Shown here: piece by piece, positions 44,520 through 53,123 of the stretch
Layout of the letters: each line of letters opens with the position of its first letter
Position numbering within the stretch: position 1 is the stretch's first letter
Origin: Candidatus Andersenbacteria bacterium RIFCSPHIGHO2_02_FULL_46_16
GTDB lineage: Bacteria; Patescibacteriota; Andersenbacteria; UBA10190
NCBI GenBank assembly: GCA_001817065.1
Contig: MHHQ01000025.1
Location: 1-55,527, forward strand
Direction of reading: 5' to 3'
Length of the DNA stretch: 55,527 nucleotides
Program-made: the position numbers and the translations under genes
Notes under the pieces: generated by a model
What the model saw: the letters and a program-made list of their open reading frames with translations, nothing else
Database searches by the model: none
Told to the model about the DNA's origin: nothing

Positions 44520-44556
44520 CTATTTTTGCCTCCTTATAATTCCTAACTCGTCTCCT

Positions 44557-45675
44557 GTGTCAGACCGTCCTCAAGCCCCGCTCAAAGTTTTAATAATCTC
44601 GCGCGCCTGCCGACTATCCGGTGGCGGGATGGAACGATTCGGTCATGATTTTATCCAGGCATTCCAACAGCATCCCGCGCTTTTGGTGGAAACAATCTGT
44701 CATCGTGGATCCCGCTCAACTTCCCCTCTTTTCTCGTTGTTAGTTATACCGCGCGCTTTTTGGCAGTCCCGGCAAGTTGATGTTGTTCATCTCGGCGACC
44801 CCATGCTGTCCTTAGCTGGCTGGTTAATTAAGACAATCTGGCGGAAAAAAATTGCGGTTACAGTCCACGGACTAGATATCACCTATCCTAATGCCTTCTA
44901 CCAGATTTATCTCCGCCTGTTCCTTCGCTCTTTTGATTACTACTTCCCGATTAGTGCTGCTGTTGCCAATTGCCTGCAGCCGTTTCGCGTTTCCGGCCAA
45001 GCTAAAGTCATTAACCCTCCCTTGTCCGTCGACTATTTCGACCCCTCCATAAAGCGCGAGCAACTTTACCAGCTGCTGGGTCGTTACAACCTAAACCAAG
45101 CTAGTCCGCCGGCCTTACTTGCCCCGGCGTATTTATTAACTACCGGTCGCTTGGTAACCCGAAAAGGCCACGCCTGGTTCATTAGCCATGTTATGCCCTT
45201 ACTGCCTTCTCATGTTCATTATTTAGTGGCCGGCACTGGCCCCGCGGAATCTTCTTTACGCCACCTTATCCAAACCCACCATTTAAATGACCGCGTCCAT
45301 CTCTTAGGTCGTGTATCCGATGACGCCCTGCGCATTCTGTACAATACCGTAGACGCGTATGTCCAACCCAACGTCCCGGTAAAAAATGACCTCGAGGGAT
45401 TTGGTTTAGTCGTGATAGAAGCTGCCGCCTGTCAGTTGCCAGTATTTTCTGCTGCGGTTGATGGTTTGCCAGACGCTATCATACCTGGGAAAAACGGTCA
45501 GTTGTTACCACCCAACAATGCCACTGCTTGGCAGGCCGCTTTGCAGCCCCTGATTGCTAGCCCCCAGCCATCCCCCCTTGCCCGTAAGTTTACTCTGCGG
45601 CACTATACCTGGTCGGCATATCTGCGATCCTGGCTGGACACGTTAAGTAACACCGCGACGCCGCACCGTCGTTAA
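44557..45675 (+). CDS. Family 4 glycosyltransferase
   Basis: The domain starts at LKVLIISRACRLSGGGMERFGHDF. I chose GTG at 44557 because the ATG at 44458 would add 33 residues overlapping the upstream gene and lacking family similarity. Other marks: VTVHGLDITYPN, YLLTTGRLVTRKGHAWFI, and DAYVQPNVPVKNDLEGFGLVVIEAAACQLPVFSAAVDGLPDAI with the EX7E pattern. Length from this start is 372 residues. The 3' end overlaps the convergent laccase-domain gene by 33 bases. Confidence 0.88.
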   Translation: MSDRPQAPLKVLIISRACRLSGGGMERFGHDFIQAFQQHPALLVETICHRGSRSTSPLFSLLVIPRAFWQSRQVDVVHLGDPMLSLAGWLIKTIWRKKIAVTVHGLDITYPNAFYQIYLRLFLRSFDYYFPISAAVANCLQPFRVSGQAKVINPPLSVDYFDPSIKREQLYQLLGRYNLNQASPPALLAPAYLLTTGRLVTRKGHAWFISHVMPLLPSHVHYLVAGTGPAESSLRHLIQTHHLNDRVHLLGRVSDDALRILYNTVDAYVQPNVPVKNDLEGFGLVVIEAAACQLPVFSAAVDGLPDAIIPGKNGQLLPPNNATAWQAALQPLIASPQPSPLARKFTLRHYTWSAYLRSWLDTLSNTATPHRR

Positions 45676-46326
45676 AAAATCCTTTACCTCTTCCGCTCGT
45701 CCGGTATCTAATCTTCGCCGATAAGAGGGCAACATTAACATCTCATAGGTGCATCGTCCGTCATAATATATTTTATTGGGGTGTATATCCCAATCATTAA
45801 AAAAATATTGTAAGGCCACCTTGAGCGAGAGATAAATTGACCCGTGGTGCCAATGCGTCGCCCGGCCAAAACGTAACCGAAATCGCCGTAACATATACTC
45901 TTCGCGTAAGAAACTAAAATGATACTCACATATATGCGGCCCGACATATATATAGTCGATTTCTTTCGGTTCCAGATAATTAAGGACATTATCCATCTGA
46001 CCATTTACCAGTGTCTTACGGCTGACGTGCAAAGCGATTGCCTTATTTTCCGTCAAAATAATAACTGGCGCGCAGTCGGCCGTACTAATGCCGGCAATTA
46101 TGCCGCTTTCGTTAGTTATCAAAATCCCGTCTGCCTCTGTCTCTCCGGGCACAACTTGCTCCGCTTTACCAATATTGCCCCCATGTATCTGCTTAACGGT
46201 TAATATTTTCTCTTTAATTGTCGGACTAATTATCTCGTCAATCCGCCATTTTCCAAAATCCTTGCCGTTTTCCTCTTGATGCTCAGTCTTTCCTGCCTCC
46301 TGTTTTATAGAGGGCCATTTTTCCAT
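45643..46326 (-). CDS. Laccase-domain (YfiH/YlmD-type) protein
   Basis: The protein has LTVKQIHGGNIGKAE, GISTADCAPVIILTENKAIALHVSRKTLV and YVGPHICEYHFSF, the HxxC-type metal signatures of the DUF152 family. Members are purine nucleoside phosphorylases or peptidoglycan-editing factors rather than true laccases. I favour the ATG at 46326 because AAAAGG lies nine bases ahead; the frame begins at 46350. Either start overlaps the end of the GT-C-like gene, so the two are coupled. Its 3' end overlaps a convergent gene. Confidence 0.87.
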   Translation of the reverse strand: MEKWPSIKQEAGKTEHQEENGKDFGKWRIDEIISPTIKEKILTVKQIHGGNIGKAEQVVPGETEADGILITNESGIIAGISTADCAPVIILTENKAIALHVSRKTLVNGQMDNVLNYLEPKEIDYIYVGPHICEYHFSFLREEYMLRRFRLRFGRATHWHHGSIYLSLKVALQYFFNDWDIHPNKIYYDGRCTYEMLMLPSYRRRLDTGRAEEVKDFLTTVRRRGVT

Positions 46327-48091
46327 TGTGAAATACCTTTTCATAATCATCTAGTTTCCAATTATCAATCTCATCCTGCCTAATTAACAAATATTCTGCT
46401 TGCTGTAAAGTTTTCATCTGAGCATCTGTATCTCCAGCAAACGCCTTCTTAACGTCTTCTAATAGGTCATCCTGGGGCGCCAACCAGTAATCTGCCCTAA
46501 CCTGCGCTCGTCCCGTAAACATCGGTACATTCCATGGCGCTTCGCTGCGCGTTAATATAACATCGGAAGCAATGGTGTTATCTCGGATAAAATCTAATGC
46601 CTCTTGCTCCGCTAGATCGACTCGTTGTTCATCTTGCCTCATTAAATGGTCATGCGTCCTGGCTCCGCTGATCAAAACTGGCAACAGCACTATCAGCACC
46701 AAGGCTAGGCTTGCTCCACTACGGGCTAACCAGCGCAAGGCACTGCCTGATTCATGCCATAGTCTTTGCCAATCGAAATACCAGCTGATGATCGGCGCTA
46801 ATAATAGCGGGAAGCCAACCATTAAAGCATGGTAAATGAATCTTTCGCTGTTGGCCACGATAATGCTTCTTTGTGATACTAAAAATATCAACAGCGCCAT
46901 ACCCATTAAACCGACGATACAAAGCTCCACCCAATCGCTATTTTCTTGCTGCTTTAAGACGGCCAATCCCAAAATAATTATCACCGGTGCCAGCCGCATG
47001 ATCGACTCGGCCGCTGTATACGAAAAGTGCGGCCAGCCTAACAACACATCGCCCGCCGAGAAGGACTGGAACAAAGAAACCCAGCCAATAATTCCAGCTA
47101 ACCATAACATTCTACCCATAACTCCCTGCCTGGTTTCCATCAATCGTTTTGTGTAGTACACAATTGTGACTGCCACAACAGCCGCTCCAGTCACGGCGTT
47201 AACTAGTAGTAGCACCAGCGTCACTAAGGCGCTAGTTCCCACCCACCAATATTCCCGACTGCTTGTTTCCTGCCCTGCCCTGACCAGCAAGCTTGCGGCG
47301 AGCAGCCACATGCCCATGATAAAAAAATGTGTTTGCGGATAAATATAACTATCCCAAGAAACCGCTAAAACATATCCGATAATTCCCGCTTGAACAAGCA
47401 AAATACCCCATCGCGAACTTATTCCTAACCACATGATTTCCTTATTAGTCGGCTCCGGCCACCAAGCGTCCATCAACAAGAAAAACATCGGTATAGTAAA
47501 AATAATTTGCAGATAGGTTAATGTCGGCAAGAAATGCATCCAGTCCATATTTATCCCGAACGCGTTTAACAGTGTGGCCAGACCACCATGCCATAAAGAT
47601 GGATATTCCAGATACTCATTCGCACTAAAAGGATTCTCGCTAACCAACCCTTTATCCAGCATTGATCTTTGCACGAGCGTGATCATGATCATCGTGTCTC
47701 CGTTATAAAACCCATGCATCACCCATTCGCTATTGTGAAATCCGTTCCGCAGCTGCACTAACCACGCCGCACTGATTACTCCTATCAGTAATACTAAGAC
47801 TGCTAAATCACTTCTCCCGCTACCGGGTGATCGATAAGGCCACGACCATTCTTTTATCCCGATCAACCACGGCACCAAGCCAATCAAAGCACCGGCCAGG
47901 AAAATTAATTCTGTGTTGCCATTTGGCCAGACTGTACGATTGATCAGCGTCAACACTAACCACTGTGCTTCCCAAAATGTTCCGGCACATGCGATGAATG
48001 TCAGCAACCTTTGCTGCCGAAATAATATACCGGCCATTAATAACGAACTTATTGTCAGCACTACCATTGCGGGTATCATAAGATCCATCAT
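46283..48091 (-). CDS. GT-C-like polytopic membrane protein, 602 aa
   Basis: About 12 membrane helices are followed by a soluble domain of about 110 residues (DEQRVDLAEQEALDFIRDN onward). A loop after the first helices contains NGDTMIMITLVQRSML and NPFSANEYLEYPSLWHGG, acidic residues placed like the catalytic loop of GT-C enzymes. Such proteins transfer sugars from polyprenyl-phosphate donors outside the membrane. No known subfamily is recognised. It is divergent from the GT2 gene at 48195. Confidence 0.65.
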   Translation of the reverse strand: MMDLMIPAMVVLTISSLLMAGILFRQQRLLTFIACAGTFWEAQWLVLTLINRTVWPNGNTELIFLAGALIGLVPWLIGIKEWSWPYRSPGSGRSDLAVLVLLIGVISAAWLVQLRNGFHNSEWVMHGFYNGDTMIMITLVQRSMLDKGLVSENPFSANEYLEYPSLWHGGLATLLNAFGINMDWMHFLPTLTYLQIIFTIPMFFLLMDAWWPEPTNKEIMWLGISSRWGILLVQAGIIGYVLAVSWDSYIYPQTHFFIMGMWLLAASLLVRAGQETSSREYWWVGTSALVTLVLLLVNAVTGAAVVAVTIVYYTKRLMETRQGVMGRMLWLAGIIGWVSLFQSFSAGDVLLGWPHFSYTAAESIMRLAPVIIILGLAVLKQQENSDWVELCIVGLMGMALLIFLVSQRSIIVANSERFIYHALMVGFPLLLAPIISWYFDWQRLWHESGSALRWLARSGASLALVLIVLLPVLISGARTHDHLMRQDEQRVDLAEQEALDFIRDNTIASDVILTRSEAPWNVPMFTGRAQVRADYWLAPQDDLLEDVKKAFAGDTDAQMKTLQQAEYLLIRQDEIDNWKLDDYEKVFHNGKMALYKTGGRKD

Positions 48092-48147
48092 CTATCATCT
48101 ACTGTTAAATTTCCAGCTCTTGCCTCTTAAATATTAATGCGTCAATT

Positions 48148-48176
48148 TTGTCCTTTGTTTGTTTCTTGCCTAAAAT
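48148..48176 (+). promoter_or_regulatory. Promoter of the GT2 gene at 48195
   Basis: TTGTCC at 48148-48153, 17-base spacer, TAAAAT at 48171-48176. The expected start near 48183 leaves a leader of about 12 bases and no room for a standard ribosome-binding site. Confidence 0.55.
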
Positions 48177-48194
48177 TCCATTAATTTAATAACT

Positions 48195-48920
48195 ATGCCT
48201 ACCCAATCATCTTCTTTGAGTCTAGTCATCCCTGCTTATAACGAAGCAGCACGATTACCTGCTTTCTTTGCCAGTATAGTTGCGTTTCATCGAGAGCATC
48301 CTTTACTCATGAATGAAATTATTTTAGTGGACGATGGCAGCACTGATGCCACTTCTGATATAGCTCGCCAATATGCTGCTCAGCTGCCGTTAAAATTAAA
48401 CAGATTATCAGTCAATCAGGGCAAAGGGGCCGCTGTTCAAGCCGGAGTCAAGCAGGCCGGCGGTGATTACATAGTTTTTATAGATGCCGATGGTGCGACT
48501 GATATCTCTGAATTGCCAAAAATGATCTCTGCCCTACAAAGCTCTGATATTGCTATTGGCAATCGGTGGTTGCCTGGCTCCCACACCGAGCGCCACTCTC
48601 TCCTACGTCGACTTTCTGGCTGGGCTTACCGGCGCTATATGAGTTTGTTTGGGCTAGGACAAATTGACACTATGTGCGGATTTAAAGGATATCGGCAGCC
48701 AGTCGCACAAACTCTTTTCACCGAACTTATTGAGCCGCGGTGGTTGTTCGATACTGAAGTCGTGTTCAAGGCCGTGCGGGCTGGTTACAAAATTACTAAT
48801 TTTCCCATTCATTGGGAGTCGAAAGACGGCAGCAAACTCAGTACGTTCACTCTCTTTAAATCCGCTCTCGGTATCTATCCGCTGATAGCAAAAATTAAAA
48901 AATCCTCGCAATTGAATTAA
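48195..48920 (+). CDS. Family 2 glycosyltransferase, dolichyl-phosphate beta-glucosyltransferase-like
   Basis: The 241-residue cytosolic protein has LSLVIPAYNEAARLPAFF, IILVDDGSTDATSDIA, NQGKGAAVQAGVKQAGGDYIVFIDADGATD (DxD) and MCGFKGYRQPVAQTLF, typical of the ALG5/DPM1-like group that makes polyprenyl-phosphate sugars. It lacks membrane helices. It ends just before copy B of the long inverted repeat. Confidence 0.9.
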   Translation: MPTQSSSLSLVIPAYNEAARLPAFFASIVAFHREHPLLMNEIILVDDGSTDATSDIARQYAAQLPLKLNRLSVNQGKGAAVQAGVKQAGGDYIVFIDADGATDISELPKMISALQSSDIAIGNRWLPGSHTERHSLLRRLSGWAYRRYMSLFGLGQIDTMCGFKGYRQPVAQTLFTELIEPRWLFDTEVVFKAVRAGYKITNFPIHWESKDGSKLSTFTLFKSALGIYPLIAKIKKSSQLN

Positions 48921-48954
48921 TTAGCTTCTTTAATAACCAGGTTCTGTCTATCTT

Positions 48955-49180
48955 TATCCCACTGCGCAGAAAACCACCCCGCCGGTGGCGGGGGTGGTTG
49001 AATCAGCCGTCGCCAAGGCTTTGGTCGACCAGGTGCGAATAGGATAACCATCCGCTGCCATTCAAAGCTCCGTGAGCAAGGGAGCGTAGCTCCACCGATA
49101 GCGGAGCAAAGTGGGGTTGACAAGTTGGCTGCTACACGGGATTCCGCCATCCCGTTCAGGGGGCGGGATAGGGCTCCATA
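48955..49180 (-). repeat. Long inverted repeat, copy B
   Basis: This 226-bp copy matches copy A (43151-43343) in inverse orientation. It keeps a segment of about 35 bases (around 49050-49090, containing GCTCCGTGAGCAAGGGAGC, a hairpin of its own) that copy A lacks. The copies bracket 5.6 kb of glycan genes. Confidence 0.75.
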
Positions 49181-49232
49181 AATTTGTGATTTTTAAATTT
49201 AATTAGGATTTAATAATTTACCACCGCCATCA

Positions 49233-49254
49233 GGCGGGGTCCCGCCCGAGGCGG
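49233..49254. repeat. GC-rich REP-like palindrome
   Basis: GGCGGG, CCCGCC and GGCGGG follow each other at 49233-49254, so two alternative hairpins are possible. It is one of several repeats in the gap 48921-49627, which also holds copy B, a foldback element and an 8-base palindrome (TTAGTATC at 49512-49519 with GATACTAA at 49535-49542). Confidence 0.5.
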
Positions 49255-49280
49255 GTGAATTTAGTATTTTAAACCTACTT

Positions 49281-49468
49281 ATACCAAGTCCATCTGATTC
49301 GTGCAGTTCCTCTCCCTGCCTGCCCTCTCGAAGCCCCGCCATCAGCGCGAGGGCGAAGTGGGGATAAGGGAGAGTTAGGGTGGGTTTAAACGTAGCTGAC
49401 GCCAAACCCCCTGTTTCCTCCTGGTCAGCCGGATTACTAGCTTGTCACGAATTAAGTGGACTTGGTAT
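49281..49468. mobile_element. 188-bp foldback (MITE-like) element
   Basis: The 23-base ends, ATACCAAGTCCA plus four variable bases plus ATTCGTG, recur inverted at 49446-49468 (19 of 23 identical). The interior is GC-rich with further stems. The architecture matches the element at 38352-38530, though the end sequences differ. Confidence 0.5.
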
Positions 49469-49627
49469 TACTTAAAGGATCCATAAGATTTTTGTCCGAC
49501 ATGCTAACAAATTAGTATCCCGAATTTTTCTTCAGATACTAACTTGCATACAGCCAAATATTGCGCTATATGTCATACTTCATATTAACGTATCCATTTA
49601 AGTTACATCCGTTCCCATCTTCAATTT

Positions 49628-50758
49628 ATGACCATCGCTTTTGCTACAACACAATCAGCTAGCGGCTCCACGCTCATTGGCCGCACTATACCGATTGCTA
49701 AGCATTTAGCCAAGAAGCATGATGTACACCTTCTAGCCTTCACCCCTTTGCCGAAAATCACCCGGATAACTTGCCACCCATCAGGTCACAATCCTTTTAT
49801 TCGCACCCCGTCCGGCAAAAAACGTCTGCGCTCGTTTTCTCTTCTGGCTAATATGCTAAATTCCGCATTCATTATCAACTGGCATCTCTGGCGCATTAAC
49901 CCCGACTTAGTGGTTATTGTTAAAACCATGCCGCATAACGTTCTAGGCGTTCGTCTTTGGCACTTATTCCATCCCAGCCGCAAGATCATTGTGGACGTTG
50001 ATGACTTTGAATTAACCGCCAATCAGTTGACATCTTTATGGCAAAGAGCGGCGATTCACTGGGCACAACGCTGCTCCGCACGCATAGCTAGCCATATTAT
50101 TACCGCCACTCCTTTTTTGTTCGATTATTTTTCCAATCTGCGTCCTCAGTCTAAAGTCTCGCTAATCCCTACTGGTATCTATCCTCATCCCATTCCTCAA
50201 TATTCCACTGCGCCTACCCTGACTTATCTAGGCAGTGTTTCAGTTTCCTCCGGTCATCGGGTTGATTTTTTGCCTTCCGTTATGGCTCATCTAATTAAAT
50301 CCTACCCCCATGCTAAACTTATTATCGCTGGCACCGGCGATGACGAAAACAAACTCAAGCAAGCATTTGCCGCCCGCCATTTATCCTGCTCGGTAGTTTG
50401 GCACGGCCGCTTTACAAACGATGATCTGGCTATGCTCCTAACGAATACTTCCATCATTATTGATCCAATCGATTCCTCCATTGCCAATCGTGCTAAAAGC
50501 AGTTTTCGAGTGGCTTTAGCGGTTAGTGTTGGCCTGCCAGTAGTCACCAGCAATATTGGTTTGCGTCCCTGGTTAATTCCTCCCCAATTACATCATCGTT
50601 TTTTTGCTCAGCCCGATTCCACAGAACTAGCCAAGACCATCACTGCTTTATTAGCCCGTCCATTATCATCCGCTGACCGGCTCAGCCTGATCTCCCATGC
50701 CCGCCGCTTTTATTGGTCAAAGCTGGCCGCCGATTATCAATCTATCATTACCTCATGA
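49628..50758 (+). CDS. Family 4-like glycosyltransferase
   Basis: The 376-residue GT-B protein has TIPIAKHLAKKHDVHLLAF, KIIVDVDDFELTANQ, the junction TLTYLGSVSVSSGHRVDFLP, and IIIDPIDSSIANRAKSSFRVALAVSVGLPVVTSNIGL in the donor half. The canonical EX7E pattern is less clear (an RAKSSFRVA segment occupies the place), so donor or activity may differ from its neighbours. Its stop overlaps the next ATG as ATGA. Confidence 0.83.
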   Translation: MTIAFATTQSASGSTLIGRTIPIAKHLAKKHDVHLLAFTPLPKITRITCHPSGHNPFIRTPSGKKRLRSFSLLANMLNSAFIINWHLWRINPDLVVIVKTMPHNVLGVRLWHLFHPSRKIIVDVDDFELTANQLTSLWQRAAIHWAQRCSARIASHIITATPFLFDYFSNLRPQSKVSLIPTGIYPHPIPQYSTAPTLTYLGSVSVSSGHRVDFLPSVMAHLIKSYPHAKLIIAGTGDDENKLKQAFAARHLSCSVVWHGRFTNDDLAMLLTNTSIIIDPIDSSIANRAKSSFRVALAVSVGLPVVTSNIGLRPWLIPPQLHHRFFAQPDSTELAKTITALLARPLSSADRLSLISHARRFYWSKLAADYQSIITS

Positions 50759-53076
50759 ATTTATTTGCCGCCACATTGCCTGCCCTCATCCCATTGGCCG
50801 CCACACTCCTGCCCGGCTTATTTATGGTCCGCTGGACGAAGCAAGCAACCACATTTATTCCGCAGCTCGCGCGAGCCATTTTATGGAGCATCGCTATTAA
50901 CTCCATGTTTGCCTTGCTTTTATCTGCCTTGTCGCTGCCGCCCGCTTTAACTTTTCTGATTAGCCCTTTAATATTTTTTCTTTTTATTCCCCGAAGACTT
51001 GGCCAATTCGATCAACGAACGACTATGATAGTCCTTACTTCGCTGCTTTTATTTTTAGTAGCTTATGGCGCCTTCAGCCTACCGTTTCTAACTTTTCATA
51101 GCGGCCTTCCTACCGGTGATTCACAAAAATCCATTTATTGGGCTACCTCTATTTTGGCACACCAGGCCTTACCTGATTACGCCAGCTCGATCGCTCAGCT
51201 TAACCGTGATCCGGTTGATTTTTATACGCCCGCATTACATGCGCTGACAGCAGCTGTCATGCAAACAACCCTCTCCTTTTCTGATCCGCTGACCGCTTAT
51301 ATTAGTGTGGGTTTTTTGGCAATCGCCTTATCACTGTCTGTCGTCATCATCGCCCAAGCCACTGTCACTACCATAGCCACTAAACCAGTTCTCCCTCTCG
51401 CCTTGTTTATTACTCCCGTCATTCTGCTGACCCATCTGCGATTTCTGCGGTATTTACGCGAGCCCGGTTATCATTTACAGAACGTGGCCGGCGAACTACT
51501 GATCTTTGGTGGTTTATTTCTGCTCCTCTCGCTTTTACGTAAACCGCGTCATAGCGATTTTTTCTTGTTGATTTTAGTGCTAACGACCTTATTTTTAACG
51601 CACCAATTCTCGGCTTTCTTAGCAGCTTTTGTTCTCCTCCCGCCGTCCGTTGCCCTCGTCTACAGTAATTGGGGGAAAATAAAATCCTCCATGCATTTAC
51701 GGCATTCATCCTCGTTGTTTTTTTTGCTTGCCCTAAGTATATTCATTCTCGGCTGGGCGCTAAAACTGTTGCAAAAAATACCCCACCTATTCAATGCCGA
51801 GCCGCATTTACTCTCTCTCACCCCGCAGATCTCGGACTACTTTAACTTAATGGGCTTCATTTGGTTAACCAGCGGTTTGCTTGGCCTCGTCTATGTCTAT
51901 TACTCCAGCCGGACGATAATCGCTAAATCATTTGTTGTTTCTACTCTACTGCTGCTGTTTTTATCGCAAGCACCTCGTTTATTTATTGATATTCCTCCGG
52001 TGCGTACTCTCTTTTACGCTATCGTGCCTCTCAGTATCGCCTTCGCCCTTCTTTTCGCCTGGGTGATGCAGCGTCTATATCGCCTTCACACTAGCCTCTC
52101 CCTGACCACCGCGACACTTCTGATTTTATTGGTTGGATTACCCATGTTCTTCTCCATAGATCGAGCATTTACCTTATCCCATTCTGTTCGCACCAATTCT
52201 ACTTTATTGCCCGAGCACTGGCCTCTTATATCTTTTCTGCAGACACAGACTGACGGAGCGGCTGTTCTATATGACGATTATAATCGTCGATCATCTTCCT
52301 GGCTTATCATGTCTAAGCATCCCGCCTTCGCTCGTTTATCTTCTGACTTAAAAGTACAAATGCAGGAAGCTAAACAGTCTAGAGTCCGACAAGATCTATA
52401 TTTAAAACAGCTTGATTTTGAAAAAATTTATATGCTTGGTAGTCACCCCGCCATCGCTGCCTTGCTCGCCAAACATAATATTAAATGGTTAATTGGCGTC
52501 AACAATAGTTCGGCTGGAGGTTTAACGAAAAATCCCGTCTTGCAGCCTGTTTTACCCGGTTCTGATCTGACGCTCTTCACTGTTCCTTTAGCGTCCTCGG
52601 AAACAATATCAAATTTATCCGATCATTCTCATTGGCTCATTCGACCTACTACCCTCGTAAATGATATTGGCGATTCCGAAGATACATTTTTACATTTGCC
52701 CGCTAGTCTACGCTCGACCAGACTATCTCCTGCTCAAACTAACAATAACGCTACTTACCGCACAACCACCGCTCCTCTTATTCCTCTCTTCTTTAATGTC
52801 CGCGACTATGTCTCTGTCCTGTGGGATCAGGATGACGATGGTTATGCCGATAACTCGATTCAATTATCCATTAAGACCATTGATTCTATCGGCCAACTTA
52901 ATATCTCCTACGGTGATAACCATTCTCGCCAGATCCTGGCCGATGGCACTCAGGTGACTATCCCTGCGCCAGAGCTTCCCCTGTCTGCCGCCTACGTAGT
53001 CATTACGATCGATAATCCTGCTGAGCAGCCGATCGATCTTGATCTTGTAGCTCTGGGTTTGTCTCGCACTCCTTAA
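50755..53076 (+). CDS. Large GT-C-like membrane protein with Ca-loop and C-terminal domain, 773 aa
   Basis: The start at 50755 is fixed by ATGA overlap with the previous gene; a longer frame from 50713 is unlikely. About 14 membrane helices occupy residues 1 to about 480, with LPTGDSQKSIYWATSIL in an early loop in GT-C-like position. A large external part follows, including an EF-hand/dockerin-like loop (WDQDDDGYADNSI) and a beta-sandwich-like end. Probably a polyprenyl-phosphate-dependent transferase or glycan assembly protein; family not recognised. Confidence 0.65.
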   Translation: MNLFAATLPALIPLAATLLPGLFMVRWTKQATTFIPQLARAILWSIAINSMFALLLSALSLPPALTFLISPLIFFLFIPRRLGQFDQRTTMIVLTSLLLFLVAYGAFSLPFLTFHSGLPTGDSQKSIYWATSILAHQALPDYASSIAQLNRDPVDFYTPALHALTAAVMQTTLSFSDPLTAYISVGFLAIALSLSVVIIAQATVTTIATKPVLPLALFITPVILLTHLRFLRYLREPGYHLQNVAGELLIFGGLFLLLSLLRKPRHSDFFLLILVLTTLFLTHQFSAFLAAFVLLPPSVALVYSNWGKIKSSMHLRHSSSLFFLLALSIFILGWALKLLQKIPHLFNAEPHLLSLTPQISDYFNLMGFIWLTSGLLGLVYVYYSSRTIIAKSFVVSTLLLLFLSQAPRLFIDIPPVRTLFYAIVPLSIAFALLFAWVMQRLYRLHTSLSLTTATLLILLVGLPMFFSIDRAFTLSHSVRTNSTLLPEHWPLISFLQTQTDGAAVLYDDYNRRSSSWLIMSKHPAFARLSSDLKVQMQEAKQSRVRQDLYLKQLDFEKIYMLGSHPAIAALLAKHNIKWLIGVNNSSAGGLTKNPVLQPVLPGSDLTLFTVPLASSETISNLSDHSHWLIRPTTLVNDIGDSEDTFLHLPASLRSTRLSPAQTNNNATYRTTTAPLIPLFFNVRDYVSVLWDQDDDGYADNSIQLSIKTIDSIGQLNISYGDNHSRQILADGTQVTIPAPELPLSAAYVVITIDNPAEQPIDLDLVALGLSRTP

Positions 53077-53123
53077 TATGTTAAATATTCAACCAGCCGT
53101 TCACAAATTTGTCTTTTTACGAT

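Noticed and set aside
43151-49180. CRISPR array or tandem-repeat interpretation of the repeats at 43.2 and 49.1 kb
   Set aside because: There are only two copies, inverted, 5.6 kb apart, with no spacer pattern and no cas genes.
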